Under the pieces are notes generated by a model that saw only the letters and a list, made by a program, of their open reading frames with translations, was not told the origin of the DNA and searched no databases. From Klebsormidium nitens (Eukaryota; Streptophyta; Klebsormidiophyceae; Klebsormidiales; Klebsormidiaceae): a stretch of DNA of 64,000 bases. Both the position numbers and the translations under genes were made by a program. Shown in pieces: positions 32,677 through 45,048 of the stretch; the first letter of the stretch is position 1; the number at the start of each line of letters is the position of its first letter. The stretch covers positions 466,129 through 530,128 of the forward strand of contig DF236950.1 of assembly GCA_000708835.1 (NCBI GenBank), read 5' to 3'.

Positions 32677-35304
32677 ATGGTGTTCTTTTTCAAAGCCCGG
32701 CCGTCGGTTGGGGACATCATGATATACATGGGGCTGGACAAGTACGAGAATGAGGACCTGATCAAGTACGGCCTGCCGGAGGACGTCTGGTGAGACATTG
32801 ACTTGATTGTGGGATGCTCGATGTGTGGTGGTTGTGGCAAGAACCAGTGTGACCTGATGTATGTTGCAAGTGCAACTTCAGGACCATGCTCCTTGTGGTC
32901 GGCAAATTACAAAGCCTTCAAGAAACGTATGTTCGTTTGAAACTGGCAAATTTGTTAAAGCTGGAGGGCTTGCCGGGGCGCCGTTTAAAAAGTAAGTGGC
33001 GTCGTGCGGATTGTTGTGTGCAATGCTGGCACGCTATGTGTGTCAACTCACGCTTGCTGTGGTTGTGTACAGGTTCCACGTGGACAAGATGTCGTCGGCG
33101 CACGTGTACTGCCGCCTGGCCAAGCACCAGTCCATTGAGAGCATGTCGGAGGAGCTGCTGGAGGACTGCGCCCAGCTGGTCAAGGCCAACTCCATCCAAG
33201 GTACACCACCTGCCGCAGCCCCCAGCGGGACCTGCAATGCAACCTTCTCTTTTGAGACTTCTTGTGTTCTGTCTCACGCAAGTCTGCCATGTTGAGGTGG
33301 CCACTTGCTTGCCCCTCCGTGTGGCTACAGGCTGGGGCTGTGGTGGGCTTATGTTGCCGACCACCAGACCTTACAAATCTGAGAAGGTTGTGTCAATAAA
33401 AACGAGCCTGTGTCAGACCTTGAGGTGAACACCTCATTATTGTGCGCAGTGCATGGCTCAGAAACGAAACACCTCGCCTGGAGCTACTGACTCGAAAACG
33501 GTCGTTTATGTGCGATCATCTCTCTGGATGTGAGAGCGACCCCTTGGGTATGCAGGAGGGTCCATCCTAACGGTGTGTTGCCGATGTTGCCGATGTGCTT
33601 ATGCCATCTTAAGTTTCGGAGACCTCTAAGATCTGAGAAAGTCAAAGCTCGCCCAAGTGTCTTGAAGGAACTCCAATGCTGTATTAGTGTTATTCTTGAA
33701 ACGTACGGAAGTCTCAAATCCTGTTGGTGTGTTCCTTCTTGCTGGAATATGCTCTGACATTTTATCAATGTGAAATGCTGGCAAGCTTTGAAATTTCCTC
33801 ATGGTCGTTGGCAGACTCGGGTGAGGTTTGAAGTCTATTCTTTTGAGCTGGCCATGTCCGCTGGCCAGGTCGCCAGTGCCAAAACGCGCAGATCAATGAT
33901 TGACGTTTTGCTAGAGGGACTCCCGCCCACTGGGGGCCAGCATCCTAAGCATGCGCTCCCTGCTCTTGTCTGCTCCTACAAGACTGGAATTACTCTTACT
34001 GCCACTCCCAATTCAGGAGCCTCATTCAGCAAAGTATGGAATGTGCGAGACTGGTCATCTGCCGAGGGGAAACGGTGTCAGAGGCCAATTGAAGCCCGTC
34101 ATCATTGATGGGACCTGTTGGATCGAAGCCGCCATATGACTCGTGTGTGCTTTGGATTGGCGCGGCCCATTGTTGCCCTGTGCCTCCCTCGAGCGGTCCC
34201 CTGAGCGGTGTGTGCGGTGCGTGCAGGCAACAAGGTGAACAACGTGGACGTGGTGTACACGCCGTGGGCCAACCTGAAGAAGACCCCCGGCATGGACGTC
34301 GGCCAGGTCGGCTTCCACAGCGGCAAGGCGGTGAGGCCCGCACTGCGCCAAGCGCTCAAGCTCAACCGTTCTTGATATCAGGTTTTGGGTCCGCGTATTT
34401 TCGTCACTGTTTCAGGGTTGTGTAATTTTGTCACTGAGTAACAAGGTCGGGCCGTTGGCTGCCTGTCGAGCTTACTCTGTTGCAGTAGCCGCGGTTTGGT
34501 TGTCTCCTCCAGTGAAGCCCACAACCAGATTGCTCGCTCAACTCCTGCGCCCTGCTCGTTGCAGGTCAAGACCGTCCGGGTGGAGAAGCGGCTCAACGAG
34601 GTGGTGAACCGACTGAACAAGACGAGGGTCGAGAGGAAGGTGGACCTCAAAGGTAATCGTTCATGCGATTTGCTCCGCTGATCGCGAGATCAGAGCGATC
34701 AGCAGAGATATTTGATCCATGGTCCTTCGAAATCGACTCCGACTCTGGCAAGTCCCGAAGCCGCATCCGAGCCTGTCCCCGCAACATAATTCTTCATCAG
34801 CGCGGTGTGGCCGTTAGATGCTATTTCTGCTCTGCTTGGCTGGCCCCGGGTGCTCATCGGTGCCAGTGGCTGTGTGCAGCGGAGCGCGAAGCGTACGATG
34901 CCGCGGAGAGGGCGGTCAGGAAACAGCAGGCCAAGGAAAAGGTGCGTCAGGCGCCATGGGCTGGTCTTTTATTCTGGATTGATGACGTGTCCGGTGTATC
35001 TGCAAAATTCAAAGATCCGTGCCGAATGTAGCGCTGGCTCATACGGTTCTTGTCGTCTCAGCGGTCTCTCTCGGTAGGCCCGAGGGTGTAACAGCAGGCC
35101 GTGACGTAGACGGGGCGCACGTGCTAAGTGGATGGCGCGCACCTGCAGATGAAGCGCGAGCTGGAGGCCAAGGCGCAGAACGAGCGGGACAAGGAGCTGC
35201 AGAGCTACAAGGGGCTGATGGACAAGAGCACCAAGATGGTGTCCAACAAGGACATCGACCTCAAGGGCAAGTCCGTGCGCGAGATCGAAGAGGACTTCAT
35301 GTAG
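32677..35304 (+). CDS. CCDC25: CCDC25-like NFACT-R domain protein
   Basis: Small conserved eukaryotic protein with an NFACT-R (DUF814) domain and a basic coiled-coil tail. Six exons: 32677-32789, 33073-33200, 34227-34330, 34565-34652, 34880-34941, 35149-35304; phases agree and total 651 bases (216 aa), close to human CCDC25 at about 208 aa. It opens with [20 protein letters not shown]. Conserved blocks are [36 protein letters not shown] and [17 protein letters not shown]. The C-terminal third is a charged helix (about 145-200) rich in Glu, Lys, Arg and Gln, ending [14 protein letters not shown] domains are related to the Rqc2/NEMF family and suggest RNA or ribosome association; the animal protein is also reported as an extracellular-DNA sensor, which need not apply here. 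Identification is firm, function in algae unknown. Confidence 0.95.
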
Positions 35305-36883
35305 CCGTGCACCAGGGTAGCTCGTCGGCTGTTGTCGCTTAGGCGGATGAGGGATGGATTGATTCACCTGATGCATTATGCAGCCTGTGGATCCGAGGCA
35401 GGTAGCTTTTTGTTAAGCTGCCGAGAGAAATGCCCAAGTAAATTGAAGGTACCGGGTTTTCCAACGCCTGTACCCCGACATGCAACGTGAATTGGGACTC
35501 GATCAAGAGCTCGCACAATGATGTCAACTTGATTACATCCACAGCACCGTGACAAGGACACTAGTATGCCAAAGAGAATTCTCACTGGCAGTGCGACCAT
35601 TAATGGTCGCATGGGCTACCTGGAGTGATACATGTAGAGGACCTTCAAGCCGAAGTACGGAGGAAGGTATCCTCAGTCCGAAGCGAAGGAAGACCTGCGT
35701 ATTCTGTCCCGTCCTCAATGGCTGATTGAGGCTAAGGGGTTCATATGATGAATTTTCATTTCTCCCGGTAGTTACGCCATGATGAGGTAGCATGTCATCT
35801 GAGTCATGTTGCTTTGTCGCTGGTAATCGCTTGGTAACTAGAATAGAAACTTTTCCGATGAAGCCCGAACTCCGAAATATTGCTTGTTTCTGCGCCACAT
35901 GGGCGCCCAGGTGCCTAAGCGTGTACAAATAGAAGTGACCATGCAAAGTGGAAGTTGACCATCGACGATTAATTTGGACGTGAACTAGTCGGATCACATA
36001 AATGTGCGTTAACAAGAATCGACACTTTGATTGATTTGCATGCCATCTAGCTAGTAAGACATTGGACATGACTTGCAGCCGTAGCAAGCTGCAGAGTCAA
36101 CTCATTGTACCGTCCCGGTCTCACCGGCAGACTTTGCCTGATGGCTCTATGTGGCTCAGGGCGTTAATAAACCGTAAGTTACCATTGATGCTAATATATA
36201 AGCAGAAAGATTGGTATGTCTTATTTAGTTATGATATTGTATGCCAAGGGCCCCACATGCTTGGCTTGGTATCGTTGTTCATGTTAGTGACTCGCAGCAT
36301 GTCGCAATTTCCAGGTCGGGACTCGGGGTATACCGCGTTACACAATCCGCAGTGATTGCTTTGCTTGCAGCACAGTACGTGCTTGCAGCTCGACGTCAGC
36401 AAGTTCCGTGAGTTGTCAGGGATACATGAACAAAAGTGTTGTTCGAATTTAAAACCAAATGTTTTCCGTCTTTTCCAGCATCCACTCTCTCACACCACAG
36501 CGTCAATTCAGGACGTGCGTTCAAGTTTGACTCAGGAAGGTAGGCTATCACCAAACTTCGGCGTTTCGAAAATTCAGTTGGTGGAATCGCTTCAATTAGC
36601 GTCCACACACGTGCAGGCTTCAAATCCTGTATAACTATCATCAAAAATATTGCTCCACTTACCAAGAGGTGTCAAACCGTAAACGACCCGTGACATCGAC
36701 CATGACGACATGACCAACGAGTACCTTGACTTCAGTTCTCGTATCACTACCGCACCATTAAACTTCCAACTAACTACAAATTTGGTTGTTTCCGAGTCCC
36801 ATATCTTAGCAGACTGCGGCTTAATTGCACGTGCACAGGCAGTCTGCCGTGGCTCTGCTCCGGAACCCGCAGCGCCTCTGCGC
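35305..36883. other. Convergent intergenic region, no gene seen
   Basis: About 1.6 kb lies between the stop codons of CCDC25 and the phosphatase. It contains only short frames and no recognisable domain or repeat. Confidence 0.55.
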
Positions 36884-39800
36884 CTAGAAGCCGCGCACCT
36901 GGGCGCACATGGTGCTCATGGTGTCGGGCGTCACGGTGGAGTCCGAGGACGAGAGGCCCAGCGCGTCGTGCATCGCGAAGTAGACGCGAGTGTTGTCCTG
37001 CAGCACCGCACAGCCCAGTCAGCGACGCTCTCAGACGTACTCCGACTCAAACGGGAGGGATGCTAAGTGTGAACGCCAGCGAAGCGTGACTCCTTAAGCT
37101 GTAGTATGTGGGGGCGAGATCAAAGAACCGGTCTCGGGAGCCCAAAATAACGGCAAAGCTTTAGAAATCACGACCACGACAAGCATCAGGAAGCCAGGCC
37201 GGAAAACACCCAAGAGGACCGACCGCTTTTTGTGCTGAAGGCCGACTTCCCGCTTGAAAGGCATGGAAGTAACTCACCTGCACTCTAGCCAATGCGATCG
37301 AGCCCGGGCCTGCGAGGGAAAGGCGTACAAAGTGTGAGTACTGGCGTCCGTGATGCAACAGCTGTGTTAGCACAGTATGCCACCGCCGGTTGGCAAGGAG
37401 AAGCGCAGAGGTTCTTAGACCAGCCTTCGATATCGGGGTTCCATTCCGCCGGGGTGTGTTCGGCCGAGTGCGGCGGCTCACCCTGGGCAAAGACGGGGAC
37501 GTCGGTGAGGGTGTGCACGCCCTGGCTCTGGGCGGGGTCCAGGTTGCCGTTCTGCGTGATGCCGCCAACGGAGTCCTTGGGGTTGGCCACGTAGTACGTC
37601 TGGGGCCGCGACGCGTTGAAGGTCGAAAAGTTGGAGCCGCCGGCCGGCACTGCCGGCGTGCGCACGCCAGACATCTTGACCTGCACCCCAGCCCAGGCTA
37701 CGTCAGCAGGGCGCGACTCGAGCAGGCGCAGGCGGAGCAGCCGCGCTGCTACTAAATGGTGAGACTGGTAAAGCAGCCACGCCGCAACCGATTAGTGAGC
37801 CTGGTAAGGATAAGACTCATAGCATGTATCCATCGCAACAATATTCTCGTGCATCTGATGGTCAGGGGCAACACCAGAACGACGATACATGAGGCAGCCT
37901 CTGGCCTTGACCAGAGCAGAGAAAGCGCAAGGCAACCTGCAGCTAAGGAGTAAGTCTGACCTGGAAGTTCTCGTTGAAAGGGGGGAAGTCCGCCACTCCC
38001 TGAGCCAGGGTGTAGCGAGGGGCCCACGTGTCGGGGAAGTTGTCCACCTACAAGACAGAGCAGGAGTCCGTCAGTGGGCCGCCCCTCGAGATCCCGGTCC
38101 ACGAGACTTATTCACTCCTCAAGGTTACTATAAGCTAACCCACTTCGTCTTTCTTGCTTGAGAAAGGGTAGGAGCCATCGCCTCTTCTAAACCCAACGAT
38201 CCGCTAATCGCTGGGGGCCACCGCTTTCCAACCGACATACAGCGTTCCATTAACGACTTTCTGAACGTTCGCTTGTTTACCAAGCTGAAAGGAAAAGCAA
38301 AGGTCGTCTCGATGCATCGAAGGGTTTTCGCTGATAAGAACTGCTGGCAGGCTGAGCGCTACAACAGGTGGGCGGCCTTACATCCTCGTTGGTGTATCCC
38401 GGGTACCCCGCCGCCTGGTACACGCCGATGGCCTTGCGCTTCTCCGCATCGCTTGCGTTGGCCGTCACCGCGGCGTTGAAAACTGCAACGATGCACGAAG
38501 AAGACGACGTTCCACGGTTAGGAAGGCTTGAAATCTGGACGCATGCCCTGTACCGTGGTGCAAACAGTAGGGGATGGTAAGAAACGTAGACCCGACTCAA
38601 CCAGTTCAGCTACGCTATGAATGAATTAGCGGCTGCACCCATAAGCAGGGCTGCCGGCTGTGGCGGAAGAGTGTGCCAGCTGGCAGGCGGCCGGGGCGGT
38701 GGTGCGCGCCTCACCCTGAGTGTCAACGGTACCCCACACGTCGTAGGCGTGCCCGTGGTCCGCGGTGGCGATGATGAGCGTGTCGTTGCCGCGCGCCGCG
38801 TTCCAGGCCAGAGCGTACCCAACAGCCTCGTCGAACTCAATCAGCTCGCCGAGCATGCGCTCCTACATGCACCACGACTAGAGATGAGCAAGCAACGTCG
38901 CTCTTGAGAGTCTTGTTAATTGAAGTGGTTGCTGCCTGTGAAGCAACGGACAACTTTTGTGGTCACACAACGTGTAGCTCAAAGACTTTGTGGCATACGA
39001 TCACCCACCCCACGTCCTCCCCTCCGCCACCCCGTGTCCCTCCTTCCTTCCTCCCCCCCTTCCCCGTCCCCCTCGACATCTTGCAACACGTGCGAGCGAG
39101 CTCGAGCGGCACTGCCTCACCCAGTCGAGGGCGTGCGCCATCTTGTCAACGGAGGCAGCCTCAACCATGAGGTAGAAGCCGTTGGGGTTCTTGGAGAGGA
39201 CCGACAGCGACACATTCACCATGTCCACCAGGCCGGGCTGGTCCGTGGCTGCGCGGCCGGACCCATCGGGGTACTCCTTCTGGGCAGCGATGTTCTGGGG
39301 GTACACGTTGCGGTCCACTGCACACACGCACAGAATAGAACGGCCTGAGCAATCGGGACTGCTGATTCGAGGGAGTGCAAAAGGGAAAGATATACAGACC
39401 AAGGCAAAGCACAGCGTGCGGCCATCGAGCTGTTCCATGTCCCCTGATTTCACCGATGCTTGGGGGAATGGGATAAGCGGTGCCCGAGACGGTTGCCAGG
39501 CTAGTAGGTGCCGACTCACGCCACTTGTCCATGTTGCCCTCGTGGAAGATGCCCAGCACCTTGGAGGCGCCCCCGGCGGCGGCCGCATACATGGCCGTCT
39601 TGTTGAGCGCAACGCTGTAGCCCTGCCCCGCGGCAACGCCGTAGTAGTCCTGTGAATTGAGCGACTTGGGCGCGTGGAAGTAGGCGCCGCCGCCGCCCAT
39701 GATGACCTCCATGTTGAGGCCCTTGCCGGACACCACGCTGAAGGCGCCGTTGCTGACGTTGGTCCCGAAGAACATCTGGTCCGTGATGAAGTTCTTGTCG

Positions 39801-42800
39801 TCACGGCGCCGCGTGCTGCGAGCAAGCGCGGCAGGCCCCATCAGCAGGCCGTCTGGTTACTAGATTCCCGGATTGGAACACGAGTTCCAATCAAAAGGAT
39901 ATGTTTCATAGTTTCATCTTTGAGAAAGCCCCTTTCATAAGTAGGGCTGTGCACCTGCCTCGAACACTCACGAATAGTGATGCAAAGAGTGTGCAGCGCC
40001 AGCTTACTGAGCGAAGACGGCGGCAGGGGTGGCATCCTGGATCTCAGCGGTGGAAACGACACCAACCGCCATCCCGCGGCGACGCTTGGCCTGCAATAGC
40101 ACGCAATGAGTGAGAAAGATGAAGGGCATGGTGAAATGAGGATTTATTTGCACAAGCCAAGACACAGACAGACGCAAGCTTCGAACCCATCTCGACCACA
40201 ACAAGCAGAAGCGGGTTCATGGCGAAGAGACACTGCAGATGAGCATCGGGGGTGCACCTGCTCCCCAATGGTCTCGATCTTGGCGTGCCCCAGGTTGTTG
40301 GAGGTGGTGTCAGCATACACCTGAAATGCAGCGAGCAAAGGGGAGAGGTCACTTGGGGCTGCCAGCATTGCCAAAGCCAGTTCTTGGAGAAACGGAACAA
40401 ACTCAAGAGTATGCAAGACAGGCACAACCCACAGTCGCCAAGCCTTTCTGCCACAGATAAAGTGTTGCTGCCATGATCATCAAGAAGAAAACCGTCCGAG
40501 AAGTTTGGCGATCAACACCGGAGCCGAACTTGGGAGGCTTCAACTAGACTCACGTTCAGCGCGTTCACCGCAGACTTGTGCCCAGTGTTGTAGGCCCTGC
40601 AAACCAAAGGCGTCAGACTTAGTCTGTTATTAGGCAACGACCGCTATCTTACAGCCCTTCTGAGAGAAACAAAGACCTGCAGTCGGCCCAAGCACGCTTG
40701 AATGAGGATGCAGTAAGCCTAAGCGCAGAGCATGGTCTATCTCCCTACACAAACTGGTCTAATCCCCTGCACAAAGTGGTCATAATGGCTATGCAGCTAT
40801 TCAGCAGAGGCGGCAGCAGCGGGGTGGCTCACGTTGCAGAGTTGGCAGAGTCCGTGATGATGGCATCGTATCCGCTGGTGTGCGCCAGGCCCACGTACGG
40901 CATGGTGTCCATGTACATGGGACGACGGAACTTGCCCGCAGCCTGTCCGCGGCTAACCTGCAGCGCACCACGCACAGTGAGGGAGATTTCGAAACCACAG
41001 GGGCCACATGAAGGAGCATGACGCAGAAGCTCCCAGCGTCAGGGCCAGCATACACATACTCCTAGGGACTCTCATGACCAGTGGGCCTCCTTCATGATGA
41101 ACATCAAAGGAGGAGTGAGACCAGCCAGAGTGACACCAAGAGCCTATTAGAGGCCGCAGAAGGGCACAGCCTGTGGTCACATGCAGGCTGATCCTAGCAC
41201 TGTCCTTACCAGCCTGGCTGCCGTGATCATAGGGACCTGCAAAGAGATGCAACGGCGTCAGAGCGTTGTCACTTTGATTCTTGGGTACTGGCTCCCACTT
41301 TGAAAGTCAATGTGCAGGCTGCGGAGGCAGGCCAGAACAGCACAGCTCTTGCGTAGTACACAGCAGATGACGGCCCCCAGCAACCACGCGGCATGGGCTC
41401 ACCGTCATGCCATCCGCAATGAACAGGATGACGTTGGTGGCTTTGCGGGTAGTGACGGGGCGGATGGTCCAGGACACCTTGGTCACCTGCCCGCCGGCAG
41501 TGGTGAGGGTGACCGTGTACGTGCCAGGGTCGGTGATCGTCACGTTGCGCCAGTACTCACCCACCGACTGCACACACCCCGCGAGAGCGTGTTAGCACCA
41601 ACGGGGGCCAGACAGGGAACCACCAGCAGAGCAGTCAAGGACAGTCTCAGATGCAGCAATGCCTGTGTCAGGGGGCAAGGGGCTTTGCCCTCACGTTGTT
41701 CCTGACGGTGGCGCCTGAGTAGTCGGACACATAGGTGTAGGTGTAGGGGCTGGAGCTGGTGTTGGTTACACCAAAGTAGGAGTCCAGGCTCTGGGGGGTG
41801 CCCGCCGCCCCATTCTGAATGGTCACGGTGTGGGCCGTGCTGCCGTTCATGGCGCTGTGCACCTCCACGCGGATGTCAAACAGAGCACCCGACGAGAACT
41901 CTGCACAGTGGGACCCAGGGGTCAGGCAACAAAACATCTGGCTAAAGCTGGTGTACCTGATGCGCATCTTGCTGTGCTGCAGCAACTGGGACTTTGGTTG
42001 TTTACAATCAGCTCTGCAAGTAAGGGGGGGGCTTGCAATTTCAGGTGGATTATCGATTGTGTAAGTGGGTTCTTGCTCTTCAGCTTCTTGAGCTCTGTAA
42101 GAGCCAACACCACAATGATGAAGCTTCCCCATGCCACCGAATGTTACTCGTCATGTGGTCACTCACACAGAGGAGACACTGGCTAATTTGGAAAGACCCC
42201 TTCTTCCCCAACCTTGCCCCCAAATCACCTCGACGCCCCCAAATCACCTCAACGCCCCCAAATCACCTCAACACCCCCAAATCACCTCAACACCCCCAAA
42301 TCACCTCAACACCCCCAAATCCCCTTGATGATAAGAACCCCCTCTGCCCCTTGACTCTGCTGCTATTGATACTAGCATCAGTCTTGTTCAAAACAATCTG
42401 ATATGCTGCTCGTAACTTCTACTGACCCCTCCCAGGGTCAACAATTACAGAAATTGCACGTCATCGCAAGTTTACATCTTGCTCAGAATTCAAGACACTG
42501 CTTTACAATATGGATAGGTTCAGACCAAGTGCCAAGAGGTGATCACAGTGGTAGTATTCACAGGATTTTTTGGCCCTTAACCAAGGACGGTTCTGGGCAG
42601 GTTAAAATCTGGTTATCTGTCCAGTAGCCAGACTTGGGCGTTAAACAGCCTCGGAACAAGGTTGAAGCCCCGGTAAGCTGTCCAATAACCCAACGCCCAA
42701 GTCTGGTTACCAGCCTGGTTAGCAGCCAAAACTTCCTGTGATTAATCCTGGCTGCCATGATTCAAGAAACCAGACTGGCAACATACAATCTTCAAGTACC

Positions 42801-43132
42801 ACAACGGGTAAAAGTCAATGCTCCAACAGCATTGCACCAATTCATCAGGACAAGCAGAGAGCAGCTGCCACATCAAGCGCATGCACAAATCCCCAGATGT
42901 AACGGATACTGCATCAGTCGAAAGTGTCAGCGTGCTGCTCGCCTGCCAGGTCGGTGGGCCAGATGCAGCCGCCGGACTGCGCATTGCAGCCTGGGTTGTC
43001 CAAGTACTGCCCGATGGTGGGAGTGAGGCCCAGGCCATTGGCGGAGGTGACGTTGGTGGTCCCCAGCTGGGCCAGCGCGGGGGGCAGCACAACGGCCAGG
43101 AGGCACACAGCGAGGGCGGCGCGCAGAGCCAT
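36884..43132 (-). CDS. Secreted alkaline phosphatase (PhoA/PF00245 type) with N-terminal beta domain
   Basis: Predicted secreted phosphomonoesterase releasing phosphate from organic esters. Sixteen minus-strand exons: 42943-43132, 41695-41900, 41403-41567, 41210-41236, 40833-40957, 40554-40596, 40258-40320, 40008-40090, 39520-39815, 39121-39317, 38715-38862, 38382-38482, 37961-38047, 37482-37680, 37278-37309, 36884-36997. They total 2076 bases (691 aa), in phase throughout. A signal peptide opens the protein (MALRAALAVCLLAVVLPPALA). Residues about 25-170 form an extra beta-rich region (TYTVTLTTAGGQVTKVSW) not part of the catalytic fold. Catalytic motifs: metal-binding VILFIADGMT (Asp near 185), nucleophile region ITDSANSATAYNTG (Ser near 233) and ATADHGHAYDVWG for the later metal ligands. 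Intron 1 needs a GC donor (GCGAGC after 42943). One exon is only 27 bases. Such enzymes are commonly induced by phosphate starvation; no element proving this was seen. Confidence 0.92.
42228..42322. repeat. 19-bp tandem repeat, about five copies
   Basis: The unit is CCCCCAAATCACCTCAAC plus G or A, repeated about five times with exact 19-base spacing (AAATC at 42241, 42260, 42279 and on). It sits within the long first intron of the phosphatase gene. A minisatellite; no spacers, so not a CRISPR array. Confidence 0.9.
42628..42706. repeat. Inverted repeat with perfect 15-bp arms
   Basis: CCAGACTTGGGCGTT at 42628-42642 is the exact reverse complement of 42692-42706. The roughly 49 bases between contain weaker complementary pieces. 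It lies in phosphatase intron 1 and could form a hairpin in the transcript or be the remnant of a small foldback element. Confidence 0.8.
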
Positions 43133-43441
43133 GGTGCGAGGGAGATGGTCCCTGCAGCGGTCAGATCGTCCTTATCGGAGCTCCCTTACAAGTCACGTCA
43201 GCAGGCTCTGTTTGATCCAGATTTCTTGTGCCTTCGTTGTAAGAACGTAAATTTGACATCAAATACCTACTTCCATGGCCCTGGGTCAAGAGAAGAATCT
43301 TCTTTCTTCACAAACAGGATTGACGCCTTACTCCAAGCTGAATACCTACACAGCTTGGAGCATCTGTGGGTACCTAGTAGGTACCAATTACATTTTTGTG
43401 TGTTTCCCGTATACCTACCTGGCCGGGTGCTTCAGCCTTCA

Positions 43442-43468
43442 ACTACCTAGGTACCTACCTAGGTACGC
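43442..43468. repeat. TAGGTACC tandem palindromes upstream of alkaline phosphatase
   Basis: Back-to-back CTACCTAGGTAC words form near-perfect palindromes about 310 bases upstream of the phosphatase start codon. Same word family as at 386, 997, 7753, 44507 and 52740. Confidence 0.8.
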
Positions 43469-44580
43469 CTTTCTGGAATCTGCAGCACTGAATAAGCAAT
43501 GAGCATCCTGATTCCTACCTGCCTTGCCCTGCCATGCAGCAGTCCGACCACCGCCGAATGCGACTGCCGCTAGGTACCTGTAGCGTACATGCAGTAGCTG
43601 ATACCGGTAGGTACCCTCATGATCATACCTGCCTGCTATACAGCTCCTGAGTCCATCTTGCAAGGTCGAAATCTGGGATCGAAGTGAGTCCGCTCAGGTC
43701 CTCCTGTCGTTGCTTCGCCGGGCAGCCAAAATGGACGCAACGTGGGCCCGGAAGCCGTGCAACCGACCGCTCGGACGGGGCAGGGCCCTACGGCACCGGT
43801 TGGTCGACATGCACACCGAAGTGTGAACACTACGATGGCGTGAAGTGTTGACATCAGCCTTCGGGAATCTTGGAGCTTTTGAGGGTGGCAGCTGATCTCA
43901 TCATTGGAATCCAGCTCGTCACTTCCACGAAAAGATTCCTCAGGTAATGATTAGAACTTCGGTGTTCGACGCTTTTGCGGCTGTGGGGAAACTAAACATT
44001 CAAGCAATCAGACCCCTGGAAAAGTGCTCCACCACGCGAATCTATATCAGCCAATCACAAGGCCCTGCTTGGGATCATCATAAAGATTCCAAGCAAGCCG
44101 CACTTTGCCGTACGCTCGGTACACCTTTACCGACTTCCCATGTGATTCCTAATACATCATGATTTTTGCACGCGCAACTTGAAGGCCCGGTCGTAATCTT
44201 GAAAATTAGATTTAAGTTGCATGAAAATAAAGAGGCAGGACTATGATGTATGGGCTCCAACCAACAAATCCTAACCCAGCGATTTACCTACTCGCTCCGA
44301 GCCCGTCCACACCCTAACCTACCCGCTAACCCCCCACTGGTTCAAGGCTGGCGCTCATTATTCCCATGACAAAATAAATCTAGTCCGAGCTCCCGGTTTG
44401 TGCCTGCTGAGTCAGAGGCCGCCATATGTCCTCCGGCCGGCCTCAACTTCAAGCTAGTCCAGAGTGATTGGCATTTCTGCAGAGCCAGCCGGCCGAGTCT
44501 CCGAGTATGGTAGGTACTCGGCTTGGACTACCTATACCGGTACCCAGAAATTAGAATGCTGACTTCCAAATTTTGATCCC

Positions 44581-44608
44581 TAGACTAGTCTAGACTAGTC
44601 ACTAGTGC
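44581..44608. repeat. CTAGACTAGT palindromic tandem
   Basis: TAGACTAGTC occurs twice in tandem, then ACTAGTG, so the strand can fold on itself at several registers. Short and low in complexity; may be a binding-site array or a chance repeat. Confidence 0.6.
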
Positions 44609-45048
44609 CACAGCCTGTAGGTACCTAGCTCCAGGAAGACCCATTGTAGAATTCGGCCCCCGCATAAGGAGAAAGGATAAGCACAACCAACTGAACCCTG
44701 CTGTCAAGAACTTGAAAAGTTGAGCTGCGCCGGACAGCATTGGTTATATGGTCTCCATGTCCACGTCCTCTTGCTTTGATAGATCTGCTTGCGGTAACGA
44801 CAAGTATTTAACTCTCTAGTTTGTTGTTGCTGTGCACCGGAACGAAGCGTAGGGACGCGCTGAGAGATTGGGCCAGCTTGCTGCGTCTCAATCACCAGCT
44901 TGTAATGCAGTGGGCAAACAAGAGGACACAAAAGGATAGTGCATGCGCCGGCAGGCTCTGATTGGACTTACAACCGCTCTGTTTTGGAGGGAACCTACTT
45001 TTCGTCGGATTGAAAGCAGGACATCAGGTCCTTGCTCTGCTGATCAAG

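Larger units (their letters stand above)
43133..45048. promoter_or_regulatory. Divergent promoter region, alkaline phosphatase / EGF protein, with TAGGTACC clusters
   Basis: A 1.9-kb space separates two outward-facing genes. TAGGTACC-type words cluster at 43374-43390, 43442-43468, 43572-43617, 44507-44550 and 44618-44632, giving some on each gene's side. A CTAGACTAGT palindromic tandem occurs at 44581-44608. No frame with recognisable domains was found. The short words are probably promoter-associated; this is inference. Confidence 0.5.

Noticed and set aside
42228-42322. Possible CRISPR-like array
   Set aside because: Units are contiguous 19-base copies without unique spacers, in a eukaryotic intron; it is a minisatellite.
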